A stretch of DNA of 64,000 nucleotides from Desulforamulus reducens MI-1 (lineage in GTDB: Bacteria > Bacillota > Desulfotomaculia > Desulfotomaculales > Desulfotomaculaceae): the NCBI RefSeq assembly GCF_000016165.1, contig NC_009253.1, positions 716,332 through 780,331 on the forward strand, in the 5' to 3' direction. Position numbers and translations under genes: made by a program. The notes below the pieces were generated by a model that worked only from the letters and a program-made list of their open reading frames with translations, had not been told where the DNA came from and did no database searches. This document shows positions 1 through 9,197 of this stretch, in pieces. Positions within the stretch are counted from its first letter, which is position 1. The number at the start of each line of letters is the position of its first letter.

Positions 1-1
1 A

Positions 2-706
2 AAACCAGGTGTATTTATTGATGAGATAGCGGCAGTGGAGAATTTTTTTATCATGACCCTTAAACTTTTCATCGATGCTTTAAGGCTGCCCTGTCCCTTT
101 CGATCTCCCCTGGGACTTATGAAGGGAGTAAAATTAACACGTTTTATAAGATCAATGCTAGGTAAAAAAAATTTTGAAGGATCACCCCTTCAACTGGCTA
201 TTACCTCCGTTGATATAGCCAGTGGCAAAAAGGTTATCTTTGTTAGCAGGCAGGATCGCATGAAATTAACTGCCAAGGAAGATCAAGTATTTATCAGTGG
301 GGTACCGGTTTGGGAAGCCGTTAGAGCCAGTACTGCAGTACCAGGGATTTATGAACCGAAGAAGATTCATGAATATCTCCTAGTTGACGGTGGCTTGCGG
401 GAAAATGTACCTGCTTTGGTGCTTAAAAGGTTGGGGGCTGATGTTGTGATTGCTGTGGACCTGGGGAATGACGGCCATGAGCATACAGTTCCTCGTAATA
501 TTTTGGAAATGATGGAACAAACCTTGGATATTATTCGTGCAGATGCCCTGGAGTATGTGCTGGATGGTAATGCAGATGTCCGTATCCGACCCTTATTAAA
601 GGGCATTGGGGCATGGGATTTTTATAAAATACCCCATATTATTTCCCAAGGAGAGAAAGCTGCCCGTGAATTATTGCCAGAGATAATAAGGATATGTAAG
701 CTTTAA
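2..706 (+). CDS. Patatin-like phospholipase family protein, C-terminal part (gene cut by window edge)
   Basis: The frame is open to the left edge, so the start and the expected GXSXG nucleophile elbow lie outside the window. The visible part reads as the C-terminal portion of a bacterial patatin-like serine hydrolase (RssA/YchK type). It has the ASTAVPGIYEP segment followed by VDGGLRENVPAL, whose DGG motif carries the catalytic Asp of the Ser-Asp dyad, and then a VIAVDLG strand. Family members hydrolyse acyl esters of lipids; the substrate here is unknown. The last codons overlap a palindrome, TTTAATATATTAAA (702-715), which could be a weak terminator or operator. The next gene follows after 66 bases, with a TATAAT-like box at 730-735. 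The family call is fairly sure; the exact role is not. Confidence 0.8.
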   Translation, partial: KPGVFIDEIAAVENFFIMTLKLFIDALRLPCPFRSPLGLMKGVKLTRFIRSMLGKKNFEGSPLQLAITSVDIASGKKVIFVSRQDRMKLTAKEDQVFISGVPVWEAVRASTAVPGIYEPKKIHEYLLVDGGLRENVPALVLKRLGADVVIAVDLGNDGHEHTVPRNILEMMEQTLDIIRADALEYVLDGNADVRIRPLLKGIGAWDFYKIPHIISQGEKAARELLPEIIRICKL

Positions 707-772
707 TATATTAAAAACCATACTTGTTGTATAATAAGATGAATTTTAGTTACTTGGGGAGAGTGTTTAACA

Positions 773-1579
773 GTGATAGTGGACTATCATATACATACTG
801 CACGTTGTGGACATGCTGTGGGTACCGTAATTGAATATGTGGCGGAGGCAAAGAAGAATAAATTGGCGGAAATTGGTTTTTCGGAACATTTGCCCCTGTA
901 TTGGATACCCCAAGAAAAAAGGGAACCTGATTTTGCTATGTCTGATGAGGAACTTCCTATTTATATTTCCGAAGTTATACAGGCAAAGAAAGATCATCCT
1001 GATTTGTCTATAAAATTGGGAATCGAGGCAGATTATATCCCGGGCTATGAACAAGAATTAAAAAAAATACTTGCCTCCATGCCCCTGGATTATGTATTGG
1101 GTTCCGTACATTTTCTTGGTGACTGGGCCTTTGATGATCCCGACAAGATAGATCAGTACCAAAGGCATGATATCAATGAACTTTACCAAAGGTATTTTTT
1201 GCAGGTTCAGCAGGCAGCAGCTTCCGGTTTGTTTGATATAATTTCCCACCCTGATTTAATTAAAAAATTTGGCTTTAAGCCAACTACTTCCAACACAGAG
1301 CTATACCGAAAAACTATTCAGGTAATCAAAGCCAATGATCTTTGTGTGGATGTTAATGCTGCGGGTTGGCGATATCCCTGTGCTGAATTGTATCCTTCGC
1401 CGGAGTTTTTGAAGCTTTGCTATAATTATGGAGTTCCGGTAACCCTTGGCTCGGACGCCCATAAACCAGAACAAGTGGGTGAAGGATTAGAACGAGCAGT
1501 GGCTATATTGAAAGAAATTGGTTACCGTCAGGTGGCGACTTTCCGTGCAAGGAAACGTATAATGGTAGAACTGGGTTAA
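773..1579 (+). CDS. PHP-domain histidinol-phosphatase (HisJ/HisK type)
   Basis: This is a 268-residue PHP-superfamily metal phosphoesterase, of the usual length for HisJ-type histidinol-phosphate phosphatases (histidine biosynthesis, L-histidinol phosphate to histidinol). Metal-binding motifs are visible in order: DYHIHTARCGH at residues 4-14, FSEHLP near 37-42, the GIEADYIPG segment, GSVHFLGDW near 111-119, ISHPDL near 155-160 and GSDAH near 227-231. The GTG start at 773 follows a GGGGAGAG ribosome-binding site. No his genes are adjacent, so a different phosphate ester substrate is possible. An intrinsic terminator follows immediately. Confidence 0.8.
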   Translation: MIVDYHIHTARCGHAVGTVIEYVAEAKKNKLAEIGFSEHLPLYWIPQEKREPDFAMSDEELPIYISEVIQAKKDHPDLSIKLGIEADYIPGYEQELKKILASMPLDYVLGSVHFLGDWAFDDPDKIDQYQRHDINELYQRYFLQVQQAAASGLFDIISHPDLIKKFGFKPTTSNTELYRKTIQVIKANDLCVDVNAAGWRYPCAELYPSPEFLKLCYNYGVPVTLGSDAHKPEQVGEGLERAVAILKEIGYRQVATFRARKRIMVELG

Positions 1580-1615
1580 ATCAAATCCTAAATTATGGAT
1601 TTGATTTATTTTTTT
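1580..1615 (+). terminator. Intrinsic terminator after the PHP gene
   Basis: Perfect 9-bp inverted repeat ATCAAATCC/GGATTTGAT (1580-1588, 1597-1605) with an 8-nt loop, followed by a T-rich tract. It is AT-rich but well formed, and it separates the PHP gene from the mraZ operon. Confidence 0.7.
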
Positions 1616-1674
1616 GGAAAAAAACTAAAATAAGCTGTGGAAGAAGAAGGGATTTTTATCGCTGTAGCGAATAA

Positions 1675-1721
1675 AAGTGGTGTAAAGTGGTACCAAGTGG
1701 AGGGAAATACCCAGAGAGTGG
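1675..1721 (+). promoter_or_regulatory. Direct repeats resembling MraZ-binding boxes
   Basis: AAGTGG occurs three times at exact 10-bp spacing (1675-1680, 1685-1690, 1695-1700). A related GAGTGG follows at 1716-1721 and runs into the mraZ ribosome-binding site. MraZ proteins are known to autoregulate by binding tandem short repeats of this kind (AAAGTG/GTGG type, one helical turn apart) directly upstream of mraZ, so the placement and periodicity fit. No convincing -35/-10 pair was identified nearby. Confidence 0.65.
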
Positions 1722-1732
1722 AGTAAGATATC

Positions 1733-2161
1733 ATGTTCATGGGGGAATTCCAACACAATATCGACTCGAAAGGTCGACTTATAGTCCCTGCCCGCTTCCG
1801 TGAAGGTCTGGGTGACCGGTTTATTGTCACCAAGGGTTTAGACAACTGTCTTTTTGTTTATCCTCAGCACGAATGGGCTGAGGTGGAACAAAAACTTAAG
1901 TCGCTGCCCTTTACCAGGGCAGATGCCCGGGCCTTTGTACGTTTTTTCTTTTCCGGAGCTACTGAATGTGAAGTAGATAAACAGGGGCGGATTTTACTTC
2001 CCAACAACCTAAGGGAATATGCAAAACTAGATAAGGAAACAGTGGTTGTAGGGGTTTCGACCCGGGTAGAGATATGGTCCAAAGAGGAATGGGATCGCTA
2101 CAATGCTCAGGCGGAAGCTTCCTTTGAACAATTGGCAGAGAACATTGTTGACCTGCTTTAA
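1733..2161 (+). CDS. mraZ: Transcriptional regulator MraZ
   Basis: This 142-residue protein is the conserved first gene of the dcw cluster. It consists of two SpoVT/AbrB-like DNA-binding halves, seen as [12 protein letters not shown] near residues 11-22 and [12 protein letters not shown] near 82-93. Known MraZ proteins form rings that bind short direct repeats in their own promoter and modulate the mra/dcw operon; repeats of that type lie just upstream. ATG codons at 1733 and 1739 are both possible starts; the first has better spacing from GTGGAG. rsmH follows in the standard order. Confidence 0.95.
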   Translation: MFMGEFQHNIDSKGRLIVPARFREGLGDRFIVTKGLDNCLFVYPQHEWAEVEQKLKSLPFTRADARAFVRFFFSGATECEVDKQGRILLPNNLREYAKLDKETVVVGVSTRVEIWSKEEWDRYNAQAEASFEQLAENIVDLL

Positions 2162-2238
2162 AATAAAAAATTTTATAACCAAACAAAAACGTGGTTACAC
2201 TATTTTGAAACGAAATCAAACGAGGGTTTAAGATAAAT

Positions 2239-3180
2239 ATGGAATTTAAGCATGTATCGGTATTGTTGCACGAATCAATAGATGGATTAAAGATTAAGCC
2301 CGGGGGTATTTACGTAGATTGCACCCTTGGTGGGGCTGGACATAGTTTAGAAATATTACGGCGACTTGGACCGGAAGGAAAACTGGTAGGGATCGATCAA
2401 GACCCGGCAGCCATTGCCAATGCTGCTGAAAAACTTCAGGAATTCCCCGGTCAGTTTCATGCCGTTCAAAGAAATTTTTTCCAAATTAAACAAATATTAA
2501 GAGAAATGGCCATTTCAGAAGTGGATGGTATTTTGTTTGACCTGGGAGTTTCTTCTTATCAGTTGGATACACCGGAACGTGGCTTTAGCTACATGCATGA
2601 TGCAGAGTTGGATATGCGGATGGGACCGGATCAGACCATAAGTGCCAAAGAGCTTGTTAATGATATTTCTGAGGAAGAACTGGCAACCATTATCCGTAGA
2701 TATGGCGAAGATCGTTGGGCAAAGCGGATCGCCTCGTTTATTGTAAAAGAGAGAAAAAAGCGGGCCATTCATACAACCGGGGAACTGGTGGATATTATTA
2801 AGGCTGCCGTTCCTGTGGGAGCACGTAGAGAGGGGCCGCATCCGGCCAAAAGAACCTTTCAAGCACTACGAATTGCTGTTAATAATGAATTAGAAATTCT
2901 GGAACAAACCATGAAGGATGCTGTAACGGCTTTAAAATCCGGTGGAAGAATTAGTGTCATTACTTTTCATTCGCTAGAAGATCGTATTATTAAGGACACC
3001 TTTAAGGAATTGGCAAATCCCTGTACCTGCCCACCGGCATTTCCTGTCTGTGCCTGCGGCAAGCAACCACAAATCAAAATTGTGACAGGTAAACCCATTC
3101 AACCCAGTAAAGAGGAGTTAGAACACAATCCTCGTGCACGCAGTGCCAAGTTAAGAATTGCTGAGAAGCTAAATATTTAA
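2239..3180 (+). CDS. rsmH: 16S rRNA (cytosine-1402-N4)-methyltransferase RsmH
   Basis: This 313-residue SAM-dependent methyltransferase (formerly MraW) modifies C1402 of 16S rRNA in the decoding centre. The start [13 protein letters not shown] and the SAM-binding [11 protein letters not shown] segment near residues 25-35 are typical. [19 protein letters not shown] and a C-terminal [17 protein letters not shown] followed by a short Cys-rich stretch and [10 protein letters not shown] complete the family signature. The length is normal. The spacing from mraZ (77 bases) contains a weak GAGGG ribosome-binding site; ftsL begins within 40 bases of its stop. Confidence 0.97.
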
Positions 3181-3217
3181 TAAATCAAGTTCTAGATTGG
3201 ATGGAAGGTGCATAAGC

Positions 3218-3745
3218 TTGAGTGTAGCACAGGAAAAATTTAGTTACGCAGTGTCAGAGGAAAAGCTTTACGAGAAAAGAAAAACCAGAAGAGAACTTTC
3301 TAAACGTGCTTTGCGTAGAGGAAAAGTCCTTGTTACCTGCTGTATTTTGGCAATGTTTGCTACGGGAGTTGCCATAGCCTATTACTATTCTCAGGTTTCT
3401 ACTTTGGGATATCAAATCAGTCAATTACAAAAAGATCTGTCAAAATTGCAGGCAGAACAAGAGTATCTGGAATCACAAGCTAACCAATTAATGTCTTTAC
3501 AACGAATTGAGGCCATTGCCACAACGAAGCTTGGAATGGTGAAACCTAATTCTGACGAAGTGGTTCTGGTTGCCGCCTTACCTAAGGAACTAAAACAAAA
3601 AGCAAAAGAAGAAACCAATCTAGAGAAACCCCAATTATCACAGGAAAGCACCGCCAGTGAAAAGGACAATCTCGAAAAGACAGTAGCAGCTAAAAGTCCA
3701 GTCATTGAGGCCTTTGTTGACTTAGTTAAGGGTTGGGAAAAGTAA
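3218..3745 (+). CDS. ftsL: Cell-division protein FtsL-like (septum formation initiator)
   Basis: This bitopic membrane protein is assigned mainly by position between rsmH and the septal penicillin-binding protein. The TTG at 3218 is preferred over the in-frame TTG at 3197 because GGAAGGTG (3203-3210) sits 7 bases before it, giving 175 residues. There is a basic cytoplasmic N-terminus, one transmembrane segment at about residues 35-58, and a leucine-zipper-like extracytoplasmic coiled coil up to about residue 95. The C-terminal tail, rich in Lys, Glu and Ser, is longer than in typical FtsL (about 110-120 residues). It is expected to work with FtsQ and DivIC at the septum. Confidence 0.8.
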   Translation: MSVAQEKFSYAVSEEKLYEKRKTRRELSKRALRRGKVLVTCCILAMFATGVAIAYYYSQVSTLGYQISQLQKDLSKLQAEQEYLESQANQLMSLQRIEAIATTKLGMVKPNSDEVVLVAALPKELKQKAKEETNLEKPQLSQESTASEKDNLEKTVAAKSPVIEAFVDLVKGWEK

Positions 3746-3787
3746 CTGGGGAGGCGATGATCCTTCGGCCTGCGGGGAGGAATCAGG

Positions 3788-5929
3788 GTGAAAACAACAA
3801 ACATACTTATCCGAAGAAGAATTACCTGTCTTTTTCTAATGGCTGCATTTTTTTTATCTTTAATTGTTTTTCGCCTAGTCTGGATACAGTTTGTCCGGGG
3901 AGATGAATTGCGTCAAGAAGGTATCATTAACCGGATGAGAGATGTACCGGTGGAGGCTAAACGAGGCAGTATATTGGACCAGAATGGAAACGAGCTGGTT
4001 ACCAGTATTAGTGCCGATTCTATCTATGTAATTCCCAATCATATTAAGAAACCAGACGAAGTGGCTTCTCAAATAGCTCCTCTACTGGGGATGGATATTG
4101 AAAAGGTAAGGAAAATAATTTCCCAAAAATCTCGCTTTGAGTGGATTAAGCGGAAAGTAGACTTTGAAACTTCTCAGAAATTAAAGGATCTTAAAATAGA
4201 AGGAATCGGTTTTGCTGAAGAGAGTCGGCGCTATTATAAGCAGGAAACCCTAGCACCCCATATTTTAGGTTTCACTGGAACAGATAATCAGGGGTTAATG
4301 GGTATGGAAGCAGCCTATGAAGAGGAATTAAAGGGAATACCCGGTAGAATTGTTATAGAACATGATGCTGCAGGACGGGAAATTCCCCAGGCACTGCACC
4401 AATATATTCCGCCAACCCAAGGAAATAATCTGGTATTAACACTGGATCAGACCATTCAACACTTTGTAGAGAGGGAACTTGATAAGATTGTAGCCAGTTA
4501 TAGTCCTAAAATGGCTGTTATTATTGTCATGGATCCCAAAACCGGTGATATTCTTGCGTTGGGCAACCGACCTACCTTTAATCCCAATAAATGGCGTGAA
4601 GTTCCCCAGAGTGTGTGGGACCGCAACCCAGCAATATGGTATAACTATGAACCCGGTTCAACCTTTAAAATCATTACGGCATCTTCAGCCTTAGAGGAGA
4701 ATGCTGTAAAGACCAGCGATCGGTTTTATGATCCGGGTTTCTACCAGGTGGCAGATAGAAAGATACGCTGCTGGAAAGTAGGCGGACATGGCAGTCAGAG
4801 TTTTGAAGAAGTGGTACAGAACTCCTGCAACCCTGGTTTTATTCAAGTGGGACTTGATTTGGGTAAAGAAAAGTTCTATAAATATATTCGGGCCTATGGT
4901 TTTGGACAGCCTACAGGCATTGGGTTACCTGGTGAGGCAAGGGGAATTATGATTGGGGAAAAGGATGCCACCAATTTAAATATTGCAACCATGTCCATTG
5001 GCCAGTCCATTGCAGTAACACCGATTCAATTAATAACGGCAATTAGTGCAGTGGCTAATGGTGGGAAATTAATGAAGCCGCACTTGGTAAAAAGAATTGA
5101 GGATCCAAAGGGCAAAGTTATTAAAGAGGTTGTCCCCCAAGAAGTAAGGCAAGTAGTTTCGGCAGAAACTGCAAAGGTTACCAGCCAACTGTTGGAAAAT
5201 GTAGTTTTGAAAGGTAGTGGTAAAAACGCCTTTGTGGACGGCTACCGTGCTGCAGGAAAAACCGGTACTGCCCAAGTGGTTTCAGATCGAGGCGGGTATG
5301 CCAGTGGTAAATACGTTGCATCATTTGCTGGTTTTGCACCGGTTAACGATCCCAAAATAGCAGTTCTAGTTATGGTTGCAGAGCCCCAAGGCGGGATGTA
5401 CTATGGTAGTCAGGTAGCTGCACCAGTTTTTGCACCTTTGGCCAAGGATATTCTGCGTTACATGGGGGTTCCCGAGCAAAAGGATCTGCAAAAGCCAAAG
5501 ACCAATCCATGGGAAGTGGAAGAAGAGAAAATTGAAGTGGCAGTACCCAACGTGGTCAACTTACCTTTGAATGAAGCCCAGAAACTTCTAAGGGAGGCGA
5601 GACTGGCCTTTCAGACCAAGGGACAGGGCAAAGTGGTCTATGGTCAGATACCGGAAAGCGGTGCATTGGTATTATCAGGTACGACCGTAATTCTTGATCT
5701 CTTGGGATCCAATGGAGGTAAAGAAAAAATAGGGGAACAGGTTTCAGTACCAAACTTAAAGGGCATGACTATACGGGAAGCCGGGAACTTGCTGGAAAGC
5801 CTGGGTTTGAAACTAGATCCAAGTGGAACAGGTTTGGCCCATACCCAGAGTCCTGCCAGCGGTGCTAAGTTACCCCGGGGTAGTACCGTGAAGGTCGAGT
5901 TCAAGCCACCAACGGAACATAAACCATAA
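3788..5929 (+). CDS. spoVD: Class B penicillin-binding protein (SpoVD/FtsI family) with two PASTA domains
   Basis: This 713-residue transpeptidase crosslinks peptidoglycan at the division or spore septum. It has one N-terminal membrane anchor (about residues 12-32) and a class B dimerisation domain (about 50-210). The transpeptidase active-site motifs are STFK near residue 290, SCN near 347 and KTGTAQ near 490. Two PASTA domains follow (about 580-645 and 650-710), starting VAVPNVVNLPLNEA and VSVPNLKGMTIREA. GTG at 3788 lies 7 bases after GGGGAGG. In B. subtilis, PBP2B has two PASTA repeats and SpoVD one, so vegetative (FtsI) and sporulation (SpoVD) roles cannot be told apart. It is the only class B PBP gene in this cluster. 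Confidence 0.92.
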   Translation: MKTTNILIRRRITCLFLMAAFFLSLIVFRLVWIQFVRGDELRQEGIINRMRDVPVEAKRGSILDQNGNELVTSISADSIYVIPNHIKKPDEVASQIAPLLGMDIEKVRKIISQKSRFEWIKRKVDFETSQKLKDLKIEGIGFAEESRRYYKQETLAPHILGFTGTDNQGLMGMEAAYEEELKGIPGRIVIEHDAAGREIPQALHQYIPPTQGNNLVLTLDQTIQHFVERELDKIVASYSPKMAVIIVMDPKTGDILALGNRPTFNPNKWREVPQSVWDRNPAIWYNYEPGSTFKIITASSALEENAVKTSDRFYDPGFYQVADRKIRCWKVGGHGSQSFEEVVQNSCNPGFIQVGLDLGKEKFYKYIRAYGFGQPTGIGLPGEARGIMIGEKDATNLNIATMSIGQSIAVTPIQLITAISAVANGGKLMKPHLVKRIEDPKGKVIKEVVPQEVRQVVSAETAKVTSQLLENVVLKGSGKNAFVDGYRAAGKTGTAQVVSDRGGYASGKYVASFAGFAPVNDPKIAVLVMVAEPQGGMYYGSQVAAPVFAPLAKDILRYMGVPEQKDLQKPKTNPWEVEEEKIEVAVPNVVNLPLNEAQKLLREARLAFQTKGQGKVVYGQIPESGALVLSGTTVILDLLGSNGGKEKIGEQVSVPNLKGMTIREAGNLLESLGLKLDPSGTGLAHTQSPASGAKLPRGSTVKVEFKPPTEHKP

Positions 5930-5940
5930 AAGGCCTAGGG

Positions 5941-5975
5941 AACCCTGGCCTCCTGTACAGGGGGCCAGGGTTTTT
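5941..5975 (+). terminator. Strong hairpin with T-tract between spoVD and murE
   Basis: Perfect 10-bp GC-rich inverted repeat AACCCTGGCC/GGCCAGGGTT (5941-5950, 5963-5972) followed by T residues. It looks like an intrinsic terminator or attenuator inside the dcw cluster, splitting the ftsL-PBP part from murE onwards. Confidence 0.75.
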
Positions 5976-6053
5976 AAGGCGTGATTCAGGCATAAATGAT
6001 TTTTAATTGGAAAGAATAGGAAGTATATGCAAAAATGGTAAGGGGGGCTCAAA

Positions 6054-7514
6054 TTGTTATTAAAAGAGTTGTTGCAAGCAATTCCTGTAATTACTATTAT
6101 TGGAAATCCCGAAATTGATATAGAAGGTATCTGTTATGATTCTCGCCAGGCTGCGAAGGGCATGATTTTTGTGGCGGTCAAGGGGTATCAAACAGACGGT
6201 CATAAATATATAGAAAATGCTGTTGCAGCTGGCGTTACTGCGGTTGTCTATGAAACTGAAATTGTATTGCCAACTGGAGTGACTGGCGTACAGGTGTCCG
6301 ATAGCCGTAAGGCTCTCGCCTTGATGGCTGACCAATTTTACGGGCACCCCTCAAAAAAACTGTCAATGGTAGGTGTTACTGGTACCAACGGTAAAACCAC
6401 TACAACTCATTTAATTGCTGCTATTTGGAGAAAAGCAAGGGTAAAGCCAGGAGTTATTGGCACCATTCATAATTTAATCGGAGAAAAAGCTTTAGCCGTT
6501 AGCAACACCACTCCCGAATCCTTGGATCTGCAAAAAATTCTTGCACAAATGTTGGATGAAGGGGTAAAGGGTGTGGCAATGGAGGTTTCTTCCCATGCGC
6601 TGGCTTTAAATAGGGTTGCAGGCGTGAATTATGATGTGGCAGTGTTTACAAATATTACCCAAGATCACCTAGATTTTCACAACACAATGGAAGAATACTT
6701 GGCTGCTAAAGCAAAGCTTTTTACCACGGATATACAATATGCCATTATCAATGCAGACGACCCGGCTGCCGAAGAGTTAAAGAAAATAAGCCGCGGGAAA
6801 GTCTATACTTACGGTATTGACCAAGCTGCAGATATCCGGGCTAAAGATATCCAGGTAACTGCCAGGGGAGTTAGTTTTATGGCCAGTGGTCCCTGGGGAA
6901 ACCATCAACTTAATTTAAAATTAACTGGTCGTTTTAATGTCTATAATGCTCTGGCTGCCTATACCACGGGAATGGCTTTGGGTTTTGGCAGTGATACTGT
7001 TGTATCTGCTTTAGAAGATGTTCCAGGGGTGGCTGGTCGCTTTGAACTGCTGGATAAGGGACAAAATTTTGCTGTGGTGGTGGACTATGCCCATACGCCG
7101 GATGGATTAGAAAATATATTAACAACTGCCAGACAGATCACCAAAGGTAGGCTGATCACTGTTTTTGGCTGTGGCGGAGACCGGGATCGAACAAAACGTC
7201 CCATTATGGGCGAAATTGCTGCTCGTTACAGTGATGTTCCAGTAGTAACCTCTGACAACCCTCGTACCGAGGAACCCCAGAAAATTATCCAAGATGTTGT
7301 AGAAGGGGTGAACCGGGTAATTGCTCCGGAAGATTATCTGGTATTAGTGGACCGTCGTGAAGCAATTAATAAGGCCATTGAATTGGCCCAGGAGGGTGAT
7401 GTGGTGGTAATAGCCGGTAAAGGGCATGAGGACTATCAGATTATTGGTACCACAAAATACTCCTTTGACGACCGCAAGGAGGCCGCCAAGGCTTTGGCAA
7501 GAAAAGGATACTAG
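6054..7514 (+). CDS. murE: UDP-MurNAc-L-Ala-D-Glu:meso-diaminopimelate ligase
   Basis: This 486-residue cytoplasmic Mur ligase adds the third residue of the peptidoglycan stem peptide using ATP. The ATP loop [13 protein letters not shown] lies near residues 103-115. The motif DNPRTEEP near residue 400 is the established signature for meso-diaminopimelate, rather than lysine, specificity, so the wall should be of the DAP type. TTG at 6054 follows AGGGGGG by 6 bases. A hairpin separates it from the PBP gene, and murF follows after 245 non-coding bases. Confidence 0.97.
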   Translation: MLLKELLQAIPVITIIGNPEIDIEGICYDSRQAAKGMIFVAVKGYQTDGHKYIENAVAAGVTAVVYETEIVLPTGVTGVQVSDSRKALALMADQFYGHPSKKLSMVGVTGTNGKTTTTHLIAAIWRKARVKPGVIGTIHNLIGEKALAVSNTTPESLDLQKILAQMLDEGVKGVAMEVSSHALALNRVAGVNYDVAVFTNITQDHLDFHNTMEEYLAAKAKLFTTDIQYAIINADDPAAEELKKISRGKVYTYGIDQAADIRAKDIQVTARGVSFMASGPWGNHQLNLKLTGRFNVYNALAAYTTGMALGFGSDTVVSALEDVPGVAGRFELLDKGQNFAVVVDYAHTPDGLENILTTARQITKGRLITVFGCGGDRDRTKRPIMGEIAARYSDVPVVTSDNPRTEEPQKIIQDVVEGVNRVIAPEDYLVLVDRREAINKAIELAQEGDVVVIAGKGHEDYQIIGTTKYSFDDRKEAAKALARKGY

Positions 7515-7693
7515 GAGATATAGGGTATTGATAAAAGTTCATATAGGATAAGAATTTAAGTTAACACCAGCAAAACAACTTATCGGAGCAGAACCCTTAG
7601 CAAAAACAAGAGAGAAATTGGCCGATGTGTCTAGAATTGATGCTCCAGCCAAAACCAAAACACGGACCCAATTTTTCTTGCTATAACATCACA

Positions 7694-7723
7694 TTGTCTG
7701 TTGTGAAGAAAGGTAGCAATAAT
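7694..7723 (+). promoter_or_regulatory. Possible sigma-A-type promoter for murF
   Basis: TTGTCT (7694-7699) and AATAAT (7718-7723) are separated by 18 bases within the 245-base murE-murF spacer, about 40 bases before the murF start. The match is imperfect, and nothing else was recognised in that spacer. Confidence 0.35.
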
Positions 7724-7759
7724 TTCACCCCTCCCAATTTAAAAAACGGAGGTATCTTG

Positions 7760-9133
7760 ATGCTGACATATACAATAGAAGAAATAGCCCAGGTTATTGG
7801 TGGAACTCTGCTTCAGGGTGATCCGGTAACTAAAATTAAGGGAATACATACCGACAGCCGAAGGGCAAAACCCAGAGAACTATTTGTGGCACTGCAAGGT
7901 CAACAGGCAGATGGCCATGATTTTGCGCGAAAGGCCATCGAACAGGGGGCTAGTGCCTTGCTGGTTTCTCGCGAAATAACCGGGATAGCTCCACAAATCC
8001 CAGTTGTGTTAGTAAAAAATACTCTCCAGGCCCTACAACAGTTGGCCAGCCATAACCGTTCCAGACTTAATATACCAGTGGTGGCCGTGACTGGAAGTAA
8101 CGGCAAAACATCCACCAAAGATATGATTGCAGCGGTATTGAATACCCGTTTTAAAACCCTTAAAACTGAAGGTAATTTCAATAATGAACTGGGCCTTCCC
8201 CTAACGTTGTTGGGACTTGGAGAAGAACACCAGGTTGCGGTGGTAGAAATGGGTATGAGAGGGCCGGGGGAAATTGATTTTCTTGCAGGGCTGGCAAAGC
8301 CTACCGGTGCGGTTATTACGAATATTGGAGAGGCCCATCTGGAACGATTGGGGTCGGTGGAGAATATTGCCCTGGCAAAGACTGAGGTGCTGGCTCATAT
8401 TGGAAGAGACGGCTTTGCAATTTTGAATGCCGACAGTCCATACCTAGGGGAATTAGCCCGGAATTGTCAGGGGAAAGTTTGGCTTTACTCCCTAGAAGGT
8501 ATCGGAGACCTGCAAGCTTCCAATATCCGACCCGAGGGCACTGGTGTTCGTTTTAATATCTCTTCTCCTGGTGGAAAAGAAGAAATTTACTTACCAGTAC
8601 CCGGCAGTCACAATGTTATGAACAGCCTGGCGGCCATCGGTGTGGGTTTGCAATTGGGACTGCAGTTAGAGGAGATTGCCCAGGGATTAGCTCAGCTATG
8701 TCTTACCCATTCAAGATTGCAAATATTGTCAAGCAACGGTCGAGTCATTATTAATGATACCTATAATGCGAACCCTTCATCAACCAAGGCAGCTCTAAAA
8801 GTACTAAAGGAGACTGCGAGGAGCCGTAAAATAGCTGTTTTGGGAAATATGTATGAGTTAGGGGACCTAGAACAATCTGGTCACCAGGAAGTGGGCGAGG
8901 CAGCTGCCGCAATCCCGGTGGATTATTTAATTTCAGTGGGAAATCTGGCACAATGGATCACCCAGGGTGGTCTTAAGGGTGGTTTATCACAGGAAAGAGT
9001 GTTTCAATGCCAGGAAAATTCTGAAGCAGTTGAAGTACTGGGGAAAATTTTAAAACCAGGCGATACCATTCTGGTCAAGGGGTCCCGAGGCATGCATATG
9101 GAATATATTGTAAGAGAAATAATGAAAGACTAA
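7760..9133 (+). CDS. murF: UDP-MurNAc-tripeptide:D-alanyl-D-alanine ligase
   Basis: This Mur ligase (457 residues) adds D-Ala-D-Ala to the UDP-MurNAc tripeptide. The open frame extends upstream to 7625, but ATG 7760 is chosen because ACGGAGGT (7746-7753) precedes it and the family homology begins at MLTYTIEEIAQVIGG. Visible features are a Mur ligase N-terminal domain with HTDSRRAKP near residue 32, the ATP loop VTGSNGKTSTKD near 108-119, EGNFNNELGLPLTLL, and a C-terminal domain with DTYNANPSS. It lies between murE and mraY in the usual order. Confidence 0.96.
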   Translation: MLTYTIEEIAQVIGGTLLQGDPVTKIKGIHTDSRRAKPRELFVALQGQQADGHDFARKAIEQGASALLVSREITGIAPQIPVVLVKNTLQALQQLASHNRSRLNIPVVAVTGSNGKTSTKDMIAAVLNTRFKTLKTEGNFNNELGLPLTLLGLGEEHQVAVVEMGMRGPGEIDFLAGLAKPTGAVITNIGEAHLERLGSVENIALAKTEVLAHIGRDGFAILNADSPYLGELARNCQGKVWLYSLEGIGDLQASNIRPEGTGVRFNISSPGGKEEIYLPVPGSHNVMNSLAAIGVGLQLGLQLEEIAQGLAQLCLTHSRLQILSSNGRVIINDTYNANPSSTKAALKVLKETARSRKIAVLGNMYELGDLEQSGHQEVGEAAAAIPVDYLISVGNLAQWITQGGLKGGLSQERVFQCQENSEAVEVLGKILKPGDTILVKGSRGMHMEYIVREIMKD

Positions 9134-9197
9134 CAGAAAGGGAAAGGGAAAGGGATGGAATTACTATCCCCTTACCAAACCTAAGGGAGGGAGCAGA

